Source: Clostridia bacterium (GTDB taxonomy: Bacteria > Bacillota > Clostridia > Oscillospirales > Acutalibacteraceae). From it: a stretch of 33,988 nt of DNA. The stretch is from assembly GCA_017431035.1 (NCBI GenBank), contig JAFRLW010000001.1, positions 1 through 33,988 of the forward strand, given 5' to 3'. Below, in pieces: positions 22,982 through 29,837 of this stretch. Positions within the stretch are counted from its first letter, which is position 1. Every line of letters starts with the position of its first letter. A model generated the notes under the pieces. It was given only the letters and a program-made list of their open reading frames with translations. It was not told where the DNA came from and made no database searches. The position numbers and the translations under genes are program-made.

Positions 22982-25900
22982 ATGTACGAAAGCGTAAAAC
23001 CCGGTGTAAACTTTGTTGAAGAAGAAAAGAAAATCAAAAAGTTTTGGGATGACAACAACATTTTTGAAAAGAGTATAGACAGCCGTAAGAAAGGCGAGCC
23101 GTACGTATTTTATGACGGTCCCCCGACCGCAAACGGCAAACCGCATATCGGCCACGTGCTCACCCGTGTTATAAAAGACCTTATTCCCCGTTATCACACT
23201 ATGAAAGGTCAAATGGTACCCCGTAAGGCGGGTTGGGACACTCACGGTCTGCCTGTTGAACTTGAGGTTGAAAAACTACTCGGTCTTGACGGCAAAGAAC
23301 AAATTGAAGAATACGGACTTGAGCCGTTTATAAATCATTGTAAAGAGAGCGTTTGGAAATACAAGGGTATGTGGGAAGATTTCTCAAAGACCGTTGGTTT
23401 CTGGGCGGATATGGATAATCCGTACGTCACCTATGACAATAACTTTATCGAGTCGGAATGGTGGGCTCTTAAAAAGATATTTGACAAAGGACTTTTGTAC
23501 AAAGGTTTCAAAATAGTTCCTTATTGTCCCCGCTGCGGAACACCTCTTTCTTCTCACGAGGTGGCTCAAGGATATAAAGCCGTTAAAGAGCGCAGTGCGG
23601 TTGTTCGTTTCAAGGTTAAGGGTGAGGATGCATATTTCCTCGCCTGGACCACTACGCCCTGGACGTTACCCTCAAACACCGCTCTTTGTGTAAACCCTGA
23701 TGAAGAGTATGCTAAAGTTGCCGCCGCTGACGGCTATACATACTATATGGCTAAAGCCCTGCTTGATACTGTGCTTGGCTCTTTAGCCGAAGAAGACAAA
23801 CCCGCCTATAAAATACTTGAAATCTTCAAAGGTAAAGACCTCGAATACAAAGAGTATGAGCCTTTGTTTGAATGTGCAGGCAAAGAGGCGGCAAAACAAA
23901 ACAAAAAAGCGCATTTTGTTATGTGCGACAGTTATGTTACTATGTCGGACGGTACAGGTATTGTTCACTGCGCTCCCGCTTTCGGTGAAGACGACGCACG
24001 TGTCGGCAGAAAATATGACCTTCCTTTCTTACAGTTTGTTGACGCCGCCGGCAATATGACCGACGAAACCCCCTACGCCGGTAAGTTTGTAAAAGAAGCC
24101 GACCCGATAATTCTTTCAGACCTTGATAAATCGGGCGCACTTTTCAGCGCACCTAAGTTTGAACACGATTATCCGTTCTGCTGGAGATGTGATACTCCTC
24201 TTATCTACTATGCAAGAGAGTCTTGGTTTATAAAAATGACCGAGGTTAAGGACGACCTTATCCGCAATAACGAAACTATAAACTGGATACCCGACACCAT
24301 AGGCAAAAAACGTTTTGGCGACTGGCTCAGAAACGTTCAGGATTGGGGTATTTCAAGAAACAGATATTGGGGTACACCCCTTAATATATGGACTTGTGAA
24401 TGCGGTCATATGCACTCTATCGGCAGTATTGAGGAACTAAAATCAATGTCTGATAACTGCCCCCCTGACATAGAACTTCATCGCCCGTATATTGACGAGG
24501 TGACTATCAAATGCCCGCACTGCGGAATAGAAATGCACCGTGTGCCTGAAGTTATTGACTGCTGGTTTGACTCAGGCTCTATGCCTTTTGCTCAACACCA
24601 CTATCCCTTTGAAAACAGCGATTTGTTCCATAGTCAGTTCCCTGCCGACTTTATTTCCGAAGCGGTTGACCAAACGAGAGGTTGGTTCTATTCGTTACTT
24701 GCAATATCGACCTTGATTTTCAATAAAGCACCCTTCAAGAACGTTATCGTTTTAGGTCACGTTCAGGATGAAAATGGACAAAAAATGTCCAAATCAAAAG
24801 GCAACGCCGTTGACCCGTTTGACGCTCTCAACAAATACGGCGCCGATGCTATTCGTTGGTATTTCTATGTAAACTCGGCTCCCTGGCTTCCGAACCGTTT
24901 TTACGGAAAGGCCGTTGTTGAAGGTCAGCGTAAACTTATGGGCACCCTTTGGAACACCTATGCGTTCTACGTGCTTTATGCAAATATTGATAATTTCAAC
25001 CCGAACGATTATACTCTAAATGAAAACAGTATGACCGTTATGGATAAATGGCTATATTCAAAACTCGGCAGTATGACCGAAAAGGTTGACAAATATTTAG
25101 CCGATTACAAAATCCCCGAAGCCGCAAAGGAACTTCAGGAGTTTGTTGACGATATGAGCAACTGGTATGTTCGCCGTTGCCGTGAGAGATACTGGGCAAC
25201 CGAGATGACTGAGGATAAGATTACCGCTTATTTAGTTCTTTATAATGCGCTTGTTACCACCGTTAAGGTTGCCGCTCCGTTCATACCGTTTATCACCGAA
25301 AACATATATCAGAACATTGTAAGACGTGTTGATTCTGATGCACCTATCAGCATTCATCTTTGCGATTATCCGACGCCTGACAAAAAATATATAGACAAAG
25401 AACTTGAGGCAAAAATGGACAGCGTGCTTGATATTGTTGTTCTCGGACGTTCAGCAAGAAACGGCGCCAACATCAAAAACCGTCAACCTATTGGCAGTAT
25501 GTATGTTAAATGCGATATTGCTCTTGACGATTTATTTGTAGGTATTATAGAAGATGAACTTAACGTTAAATCGGTTAAGTTTATTGACTCTTTTGATAAT
25601 CTTGTTTCTTATATCTTTAAGCCGCAACTTAAAACCGTCGGTCCTAAATACGGCAAAATGCTCGGCGAGATCAGAAACGCACTTTCTTCCCTTGACGGAA
25701 ACAAAGCAAAAGCCGAACTCGATAAAGAGGGCGCTATAACCCTTTCCTGCCCGTCGGGTGAAGTTAAACTCTCCGCCGAAGACCTGCTTATCGAAACCAG
25801 TCAAAAAGAGGGCACCTTTACTGTCAGCGACAAGGGTGTTACGGTTGCGATTGACACCGTTCTGACTGAAGAATTGCTTGAAGAGGGCTTTACAAGAGAA

Positions 25901-26140
25901 CTTGTCAGCAAAATACAAACTATGCGTAAAGACGCAGGTTTTGAAGTTATGAATCACATTGAAGTCAGCATTGACGGCGACGAATATATAAAGAAAGTTG
26001 TAACAAACAAATCAAAAGATATCGCCGGAGATACCCTTGCAGATAGTATTGTTTGCAACGAGAAAATAGAAGACTCCTATTCTAAAGAGTGGGATATAAA
26101 CGGCAAAACCGTTACAATCTATATCAAAAAGACAAACTGA
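22982..26140 (+). CDS. ileS: Isoleucyl-tRNA synthetase, type 2 (eukaryote-like)
   Basis: 1052-residue class I synthetase that charges tRNA-Ile. The nucleotide motif is GPPTANGKPHIGH (HIGH at 55-58) and the second is KMSKS at 601-605. The editing domain follows near residues 190-390 (FLAWTTTPWTLPSNTALCV); CPRCG and CPHCG pairs are possible zinc sites; the anticodon domain has the YVRRCRERYW stretch and there is a long C-terminal extension. PTANGKPHIGH and the length above 1000 put it with the eukaryote-like IleRS2 group, whose members are often little affected by mupirocin. The ATG at 22982 follows GAAAGGAAG; an in-frame ATG at 22949 lies inside the terminator hairpin and is rejected. Confidence 0.95.
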   Translation: MYESVKPGVNFVEEEKKIKKFWDDNNIFEKSIDSRKKGEPYVFYDGPPTANGKPHIGHVLTRVIKDLIPRYHTMKGQMVPRKAGWDTHGLPVELEVEKLLGLDGKEQIEEYGLEPFINHCKESVWKYKGMWEDFSKTVGFWADMDNPYVTYDNNFIESEWWALKKIFDKGLLYKGFKIVPYCPRCGTPLSSHEVAQGYKAVKERSAVVRFKVKGEDAYFLAWTTTPWTLPSNTALCVNPDEEYAKVAAADGYTYYMAKALLDTVLGSLAEEDKPAYKILEIFKGKDLEYKEYEPLFECAGKEAAKQNKKAHFVMCDSYVTMSDGTGIVHCAPAFGEDDARVGRKYDLPFLQFVDAAGNMTDETPYAGKFVKEADPIILSDLDKSGALFSAPKFEHDYPFCWRCDTPLIYYARESWFIKMTEVKDDLIRNNETINWIPDTIGKKRFGDWLRNVQDWGISRNRYWGTPLNIWTCECGHMHSIGSIEELKSMSDNCPPDIELHRPYIDEVTIKCPHCGIEMHRVPEVIDCWFDSGSMPFAQHHYPFENSDLFHSQFPADFISEAVDQTRGWFYSLLAISTLIFNKAPFKNVIVLGHVQDENGQKMSKSKGNAVDPFDALNKYGADAIRWYFYVNSAPWLPNRFYGKAVVEGQRKLMGTLWNTYAFYVLYANIDNFNPNDYTLNENSMTVMDKWLYSKLGSMTEKVDKYLADYKIPEAAKELQEFVDDMSNWYVRRCRERYWATEMTEDKITAYLVLYNALVTTVKVAAPFIPFITENIYQNIVRRVDSDAPISIHLCDYPTPDKKYIDKELEAKMDSVLDIVVLGRSARNGANIKNRQPIGSMYVKCDIALDDLFVGIIEDELNVKSVKFIDSFDNLVSYIFKPQLKTVGPKYGKMLGEIRNALSSLDGNKAKAELDKEGAITLSCPSGEVKLSAEDLLIETSQKEGTFTVSDKGVTVAIDTVLTEELLEEGFTRELVSKIQTMRKDAGFEVMNHIEVSIDGDEYIKKVVTNKSKDIAGDTLADSIVCNEKIEDSYSKEWDINGKTVTIYIKKTN

Positions 26141-26171
26141 CGAGATTATAAGTTATAAGGAGGTAATATTT

Positions 26172-26714
26172 ATGCCAAAATATAATGACGATTTCTACTA
26201 CGGTTATAAGCCAAAAGACAGCAAGGATTATGTCGATATAGCGTCAAACGATATTTTCAGCGACACTCCACGTGACATTTCCTCATATTCAAAGGCTATA
26301 CCCGAAAAGAAAGAACCTGCCGCACCTCAAAGAACCAGGCGGACTACGCCTCAAAGAACTACTGCAACGAGAAAACCGGCAGTAAATAAAAGCACCGGCA
26401 CTAAAATAAAAAAAGCAGAAGACGCCGTAAACGGTGTTGTTGACACCTACGGAAACTTCTGCTTAAAGAGTCTTGGTAATATTATAAAGGTTATTGCCTT
26501 TATTGTAGCATTTGGCGTTATTATTCTTTCCCTTGTTTTAGGTCTTACAATTCTGAAAGCCAAAGCCGGACTTTCAATGCTCAGTTTTGTTGCCATTATC
26601 GCAGGTACGGTTTTTGCGGCGATACTTTTCTTCCCGCTCTACGGCATCGGGCATATCATTTGTCAAAACAACGAGATACTAAGAATATTCGGTGCGGATA
26701 ATAAAGACAAATAA
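26172..26714 (+). CDS. Uncharacterised membrane protein with two C-terminal helices
   Basis: 180 residues, family not recognised. Residues 1-80 are polar, basic and rich in Pro, Thr and Arg (EKKEPAAPQRTRRTTPQRTT), probably disordered. Two hydrophobic segments follow at about 107-132 and 138-163, separated by a short loop, then a short polar tail. The topology suggests both ends on the same side of the membrane. AAGGAGGT at 26158-26165 supports the ATG. It lies 31 bases after ileS with no terminator between, so it is probably cotranscribed with ileS and under T-box control, though nothing in it points to translation. Confidence 0.72.
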   Translation: MPKYNDDFYYGYKPKDSKDYVDIASNDIFSDTPRDISSYSKAIPEKKEPAAPQRTRRTTPQRTTATRKPAVNKSTGTKIKKAEDAVNGVVDTYGNFCLKSLGNIIKVIAFIVAFGVIILSLVLGLTILKAKAGLSMLSFVAIIAGTVFAAILFFPLYGIGHIICQNNEILRIFGADNKDK

Positions 26715-26726
26715 ACAAATAAAATT

Positions 26727-26765
26727 AAATCCGTTAGGGCATTAAGCCTTAACGGATTTTTTCTT
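26727..26765. terminator. Bidirectional terminator of the ileS unit and the PAP2 gene
   Basis: AAATCCGTTAGGGC (26727-26740) pairs with GCCTTAACGGATTT (26746-26759) apart from one G-U, followed by T-rich sequence on the plus strand. Its 3' arm codes the last residues of the PAP2 protein on the other strand, so two convergent genes share one hairpin. Confidence 0.85.
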
Positions 26766-27401
26766 TTTATAAAAAACAATAAAATATGCTGCTATGCATA
26801 CCAAAACGCCTGAAACGATATCAACTACGGCGTGTTGTTTTAAGAACAAAGTGGATAGGATTATCAAAACCGCCAAAATTGTAAAAATTGCTCTGATAAT
26901 AGGTTTGTTATGCCCTTTTGCGTTCCAAACGGTAAAGAGCGCCGTTAGCGACCCTATAACGTGTACCGACGGCATAATGTTTGTCGGTGTATCAATAGTG
27001 TATAAAAACCGAACTGCCGATACAAAGAGGTTATCTCTTGCAAAAGTTTCAGGACGAAGGGTTTGAACTGTGGGATATACAAAATAACATATAATCGCCA
27101 CCGAATAGGTTATCATAGCAAAACGGCTGAACTTCCGAAATGAGTCGATATCAAAAAACAGAGTGTAAATCAGAACATAGGAAACATAAAAATACCATAA
27201 AACGTAAAAGACTATAAAATACTCGCAAAAAGGTATTTTTCGGTCAAAAGCAGTTGTCATATCAAAGTATCTGTTAAAGTTTATCTTCTCAAGCAAAAAG
27301 AAGAAAAAGCCGTAAACTATCCAATAGAGCAAATAAAAAAGATGTCTGTACTTTTTATCGGTTAGTTTGGATAATCGAAAATCCTTATAATAAAACTCCA
27401 A
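26742..27401 (-). CDS. PAP2-family membrane phosphatase
   Basis: 219 residues from the preferred start, with about six helices. Two of the three PAP2 phosphatase motifs are clear: PSVHVIGS (144-151) and STLFLKQHAVVD (183-194, catalytic His190, Asp194; Thr stands where Arg is usual). The first, KxxxxxxRP, is not obvious; RPETFARDN at 116-124 is a possible remnant. Such enzymes hydrolyse lipid phosphates such as undecaprenyl diphosphate or phosphatidic acid, or act as inositol-phosphoceramide-type transferases. The open frame reaches an ATG at 27485 without a ribosome binding site; the TTG at 27401 has GAGGTGA 5-6 bases upstream and lies downstream of a good promoter, so the longer N-terminus is probably not made. 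Confidence 0.8.
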   Translation of the reverse strand: MEFYYKDFRLSKLTDKKYRHLFYLLYWIVYGFFFFLLEKINFNRYFDMTTAFDRKIPFCEYFIVFYVLWYFYVSYVLIYTLFFDIDSFRKFSRFAMITYSVAIICYFVYPTVQTLRPETFARDNLFVSAVRFLYTIDTPTNIMPSVHVIGSLTALFTVWNAKGHNKPIIRAIFTILAVLIILSTLFLKQHAVVDIVSGVLVCIAAYFIVFYKKKKSVKA

Positions 27402-27406
27402 AACAA

Positions 27407-27451
27407 TCACCTCAATTACATCTATTATACCACAACTGAAAAAAATATCAA
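27407..27451 (-). promoter_or_regulatory. Promoter and RBS of the PAP2 gene
   Basis: On the minus strand TTGATA (27446-27451), a 16-base spacer and TATAAT (27424-27429), then GAGGTGA (27407-27413) before a TTG start at 27401. It lies inside the longest reading frame of the PAP2 gene and decides the start. Confidence 0.72.
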
Positions 27452-27518
27452 ATATATAATCAAAGTCCATATTTTCGTACACCATAGTTTTTATAATAAA
27501 AACATATTAAAAAAACTA

Positions 27519-27547
27519 TTGACAACCGAACATTTGTTTGTTATAAT
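27519..27547 (+). promoter_or_regulatory. Consensus sigma-A promoter of the small SOS-type gene
   Basis: TTGACA (27519-27524), exactly 17 bases, TATAAT (27542-27547): a full match to consensus, so strong when unblocked. The spacer is occupied by a LexA-like box. Confidence 0.87.
27527..27540 (+). promoter_or_regulatory. LexA-like (SOS) box 1
   Basis: CGAACATTTGTTTG fills most of the promoter spacer. It fits the GAAC-N4-GTTY core of the Gram-positive LexA (DinR) operator. LexA bound here would cover both the -35 and -10 elements. Confidence 0.75.
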
Positions 27548-27561
27548 GAATTCAAACAAAA

Positions 27562-27575
27562 AGAACAAATGTTCG
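27562..27575 (-). promoter_or_regulatory. LexA-like (SOS) box 2
   Basis: On the minus strand CGAACATTTGTTCT repeats the first 12 bases of box 1 exactly and in inverted orientation, with centres 35 bases apart. It lies just after the expected transcription start and before the ribosome binding site GGAGGT (27578-27583). Two boxes suggest cooperative, tight repression. Confidence 0.75.
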
Positions 27576-27590
27576 TCGGAGGTAAGATTT

Positions 27591-27791
27591 ATGAGCATTG
27601 GTAATATAATAAGAACTGTTTTGGAACTTGCGGCAATTATTTTTGTTTTGTGGGGCCTTTTTAATGAAGAGAAGTTTGTAGCCTTTGAGGAAAGGCTTTT
27701 CGCCCGCATTCGCCGCAATAGATTTAAGGTAATAAAAGGCGGAAACAAAGCCGCTTTCCCCTCTTCTGACTTGCAAAGAAAATCAGTATAG
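27591..27791 (+). CDS. Small single-pass membrane protein under predicted LexA control
   Basis: 66 residues, no family recognised. One membrane helix (about 6-24, TVLELAAIIFVLWGLF) is followed by an acidic patch (NEEKFVAFEE) and a strongly basic tail (RIRRNRFKVIKGG). GGAGGT 7 bases before the ATG fixes the start; the in-frame codon at 27519 is part of the -35 element and is rejected. Size, single helix and two LexA boxes resemble the SOS-induced division inhibitors of other bacteria (YneA, SidA), which are unrelated in sequence to each other. No LysM domain is present, unlike YneA. A role as damage-induced division inhibitor is inference; a toxin-like or repair-associated role is equally open. 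Confidence 0.75.
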   Translation: MSIGNIIRTVLELAAIIFVLWGLFNEEKFVAFEERLFARIRRNRFKVIKGGNKAAFPSSDLQRKSV

Positions 27792-27862
27792 GCTTATTGT
27801 CCCTATCGACAATAAATATAAACTTAATTGTCCACCATTTTTTATCATCTTTCTACTTTTTT

Positions 27863-27894
27863 GAAAACGAGGGTCCGTTTGGGCTCTCGTTTTC
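27863..27894 (+). terminator. Terminator-like hairpin after the small SOS-type gene
   Basis: A 14-bp stem (27863-27876 with 27881-27894, two G-U) closes a GTTT loop; the 3' arm ends in CGTTTTC and then AATTTA, a weak tail. Upstream, TTATTGTC/GACAATAA at 27794-27815 forms a second small hairpin of unknown meaning. Confidence 0.65.
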
Positions 27895-27925
27895 AATTTA
27901 TATAACAGTTCTTTAATTTTTTATA

Positions 27926-27962
27926 TTGTTTTTTAATTAACAAAGTGGTATAATAACTTTGT
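27926..27962 (+). promoter_or_regulatory. Promoter with palindromic operator candidate for the NifU-like/GGGtGRT pair
   Basis: TTGTTT (27926-27931), 17 bases, TATAAT (27949-27954). ACAAAGT (27940-27946) and ACTTTGT (27956-27962) form a perfect 7-9-7 palindrome centred on the -10 element, where a repressor would block polymerase. I do not recognise the motif. Confidence 0.65.
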
Positions 27963-27989
27963 AAAAAACATATTGAGAGGAGATAGCAT

Positions 27990-28691
27990 ATGGTTATTTC
28001 AAAAGAAGTAGAAAATATGTGTCCCGTAACCAAGGGTCCGCATCACGGTCCCGCCCCCATTCCGGAGGAAGCGCTATGGGTACAAGCAAAGGAAATCAAG
28101 GATATATCCGCCTATACTCACGGTGTGGGCTGGTGTGCTCCTCAACAGGGCGCCTGCAAACTTTCGCTTAACGTTAAGCAAGGTATTATTGAAGAGGCTC
28201 TTGTTGAAACAATCGGCTGTTCGGGTATGACCCACTCGGCTGCTATGGCGGCTGAAATACTCCCCGGCAAAACAATTCTTGAAGCGCTCAACACCGACCT
28301 TGTGTGTGACGCTATCAACACCGCTATGCGTGAATTGTTCTTGCAAATCGTTTACGGCAGAAGCCAGTCGGCTTTCTCTGAAGACGGACTTTCAATAGGC
28401 GCCGGTATGGAAGACCTCGGTAAAGGCGCTCGCAGTATGGTTGGTACTATGTACGGCACTAAACTCAAGGGCGTTAGATATCTTGAAATGACCGAAGGTT
28501 ATTGCACCAAAATGGCTCTTGATGAAAACAATGAAGTTATAGGTTATGAGTTCGTTTCTCTCGGCAAAATGACCGACCTTATCAAAAAAGGCGTAGAACC
28601 GAACGAGGCATATAAAGAGTCTATCGGACATTACGGTAGATTTAGTGAAGAAGACGGCGCGGTTAAGTATATTGACCCGCGTAAAGAATAA
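27990..28691 (+). CDS. NifU-like iron-sulfur scaffold homologue, partner of GGGtGRT protein
   Basis: 233 residues. The central stretch GIIEEALVETIGCSGMTHSA followed by MAAEILPGKTILEAL resembles the NifU/IscU N-terminal fold, where a GC motif supplies a cluster ligand. Further cysteines are in NMCPVTKG, GWCAPQQGACKLS, DLVCDAI and GYCTKMA. Databases annotate relatives as iron-sulfur cluster assembly scaffold proteins, but I know of no experiment on this branch and the flanking segments are not those of a normal IscU. GAGAGGAG precedes the ATG. The gene is followed 13 bases later by its constant neighbour, the GGGtGRT gene. Codon use is C-rich compared with the glycan operon, suggesting high expression. 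Confidence 0.78.
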   Translation: MVISKEVENMCPVTKGPHHGPAPIPEEALWVQAKEIKDISAYTHGVGWCAPQQGACKLSLNVKQGIIEEALVETIGCSGMTHSAAMAAEILPGKTILEALNTDLVCDAINTAMRELFLQIVYGRSQSAFSEDGLSIGAGMEDLGKGARSMVGTMYGTKLKGVRYLEMTEGYCTKMALDENNEVIGYEFVSLGKMTDLIKKGVEPNEAYKESIGHYGRFSEEDGAVKYIDPRKE

Positions 28692-28704
28692 GGAGGGGTA
28701 AACA

Positions 28705-29718
28705 ATGGCACAGTTTGAAGGATATGAAAGACGTGAACAAAAGATTTTAGGCGTCCTTAAAGAATATGGCATCTCCTCTATTGATGAATGCAAAGATATT
28801 TGTGACAAGGTTGGCATTGACCCCTATAAAATAGTTGGTGAAACACAACCTATTTGTTTTGAAAACGCAAAATGGGCTTATACCGTTGGCAGCGCTATCG
28901 CTATCAAAGAGGCTGAGAAGACCGGCGATAAATCAGCCGCCACCGCCGCCGCTAATATCGGCGTTGGTTTGCAGGCGTTTTGTATTCCGGGTTCTGTTGC
29001 CGAAAACCGCAAGGTTGGTCTCGGTCACGGAAACCTCGGCAAAATGCTCTTAAGCGAAGAGACCGAGTGCTTCTGCTTCCTTGCTGGTCACGAGTCTTTC
29101 GCCGCCGCTGAGGGCGCTATTAAAATTGCCCTTAACGCAAACAAGGTAAGAACAAAGCCGCTTCGTGTAATACTAAACGGTCTTGGCAAAGACGCCGCTT
29201 ATATCATTTCACGTATCAACGGTTTTACCTACGTAGAAACCGAGTTTGACCCCTATAAAGAGGAAGTTATCGTTAAATGCGAGAAACCTTTCTCAAAGGG
29301 CGAGCGAGCAAAGGTTAAATGCTATGGCGCCGATAACGTACCGGAAGGCGTTGCAATAATGAAACTTGAAAAGGTTGGCGTTTCCATTACCGGTAACTCC
29401 ACCAACCCGACCCGCTTCCAGCATCCTGTTGCAGGTACCTACAAAAAATGGTGCGTTGAAAACGGCGAGAACTACTTCTCCGTTGCATCGGGCGGCGGTA
29501 CAGGCCGTACCCTCCACCCCGATAATATGGCTGCAGGCCCCTCTTCTTACGGTATGACCGATACTATGGGACGTATGCACTCAGATGCTCAGTTTGCAGG
29601 TTCTTCTTCCGTTCCTGCTCACGTTGAGATGATGGGTCTTATAGGCGCCGGTAATAACCCGATGGTTGGTATGACCGTTGCTTGTGCGGTTGCCGTTCAA
29701 CAGGCACTGAATAAATAA
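28705..29718 (+). CDS. GGGtGRT family protein of unknown function
   Basis: 337 residues. The family is named after the motif seen here as SGGGTGRTLHPDNMA near residues 265-280. Other conserved-looking blocks are GLGHGNLGKMLL, CFLAGHESFAAAEGAIK, RVILNGLGKDAAYIISRING and, at the C-terminus, VEMMGLIGAGNNPMVGMTVA. Gly-rich loops suggest binding of a phosphate-bearing ligand or cofactor, but the reaction is unknown. No signal peptide or membrane helix. AAGGAGGGG precedes the ATG; it forms an operon with the NifU-like gene and ends at a strong terminator. The pairing is conserved among Clostridia, as far as I know. Confidence 0.83.
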   Translation: MAQFEGYERREQKILGVLKEYGISSIDECKDICDKVGIDPYKIVGETQPICFENAKWAYTVGSAIAIKEAEKTGDKSAATAAANIGVGLQAFCIPGSVAENRKVGLGHGNLGKMLLSEETECFCFLAGHESFAAAEGAIKIALNANKVRTKPLRVILNGLGKDAAYIISRINGFTYVETEFDPYKEEVIVKCEKPFSKGERAKVKCYGADNVPEGVAIMKLEKVGVSITGNSTNPTRFQHPVAGTYKKWCVENGENYFSVASGGGTGRTLHPDNMAAGPSSYGMTDTMGRMHSDAQFAGSSSVPAHVEMMGLIGAGNNPMVGMTVACAVAVQQALNK

Positions 29719-29741
29719 TTATAGTTATTTATTGAAAAGAT

Positions 29742-29776
29742 AAACGCATCATAGGTTTCCCCTATGATGCGTTTTT
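29742..29776 (+). terminator. Terminator of the GGGtGRT operon
   Basis: A perfect 14-bp stem AAACGCATCATAGG (29742-29755) / CCTATGATGCGTTT (29761-29774) with a TTTCC loop, followed by TTTGTTTT. Confidence 0.9.
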
Positions 29777-29779
29777 GTT

Positions 29780-29807
29780 TTGACAATATCTTATATAGTG
29801 TTATAAT
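29780..29807 (+). promoter_or_regulatory. Promoter of the phosphatase lipoprotein gene
   Basis: TTGACA (29780-29785), 16-base spacer, TATAAT (29802-29807), directly after the preceding terminator. The ribosome binding site GGAGG follows at 29824-29828. Confidence 0.8.
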
Positions 29808-29837
29808 AATTCTGATGATAATATGGAGGCGCTAAGT

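Noticed and set aside
25532-25957. Minus-strand frame of 141 codons
   Set aside because: Antisense to the C-terminal region of ileS.
27794-27815. Small inverted repeat TTATTGTC/GACAATAA after the SOS-type gene, considered as terminator
   Set aside because: No T-run follows; kept only as a remark. The hairpin at 27863-27894 is the better candidate.
28392-28817. Minus-strand frame of 141 codons
   Set aside because: Crosses the NifU-like and GGGtGRT genes in antisense; both have strong ribosome binding sites and family motifs.
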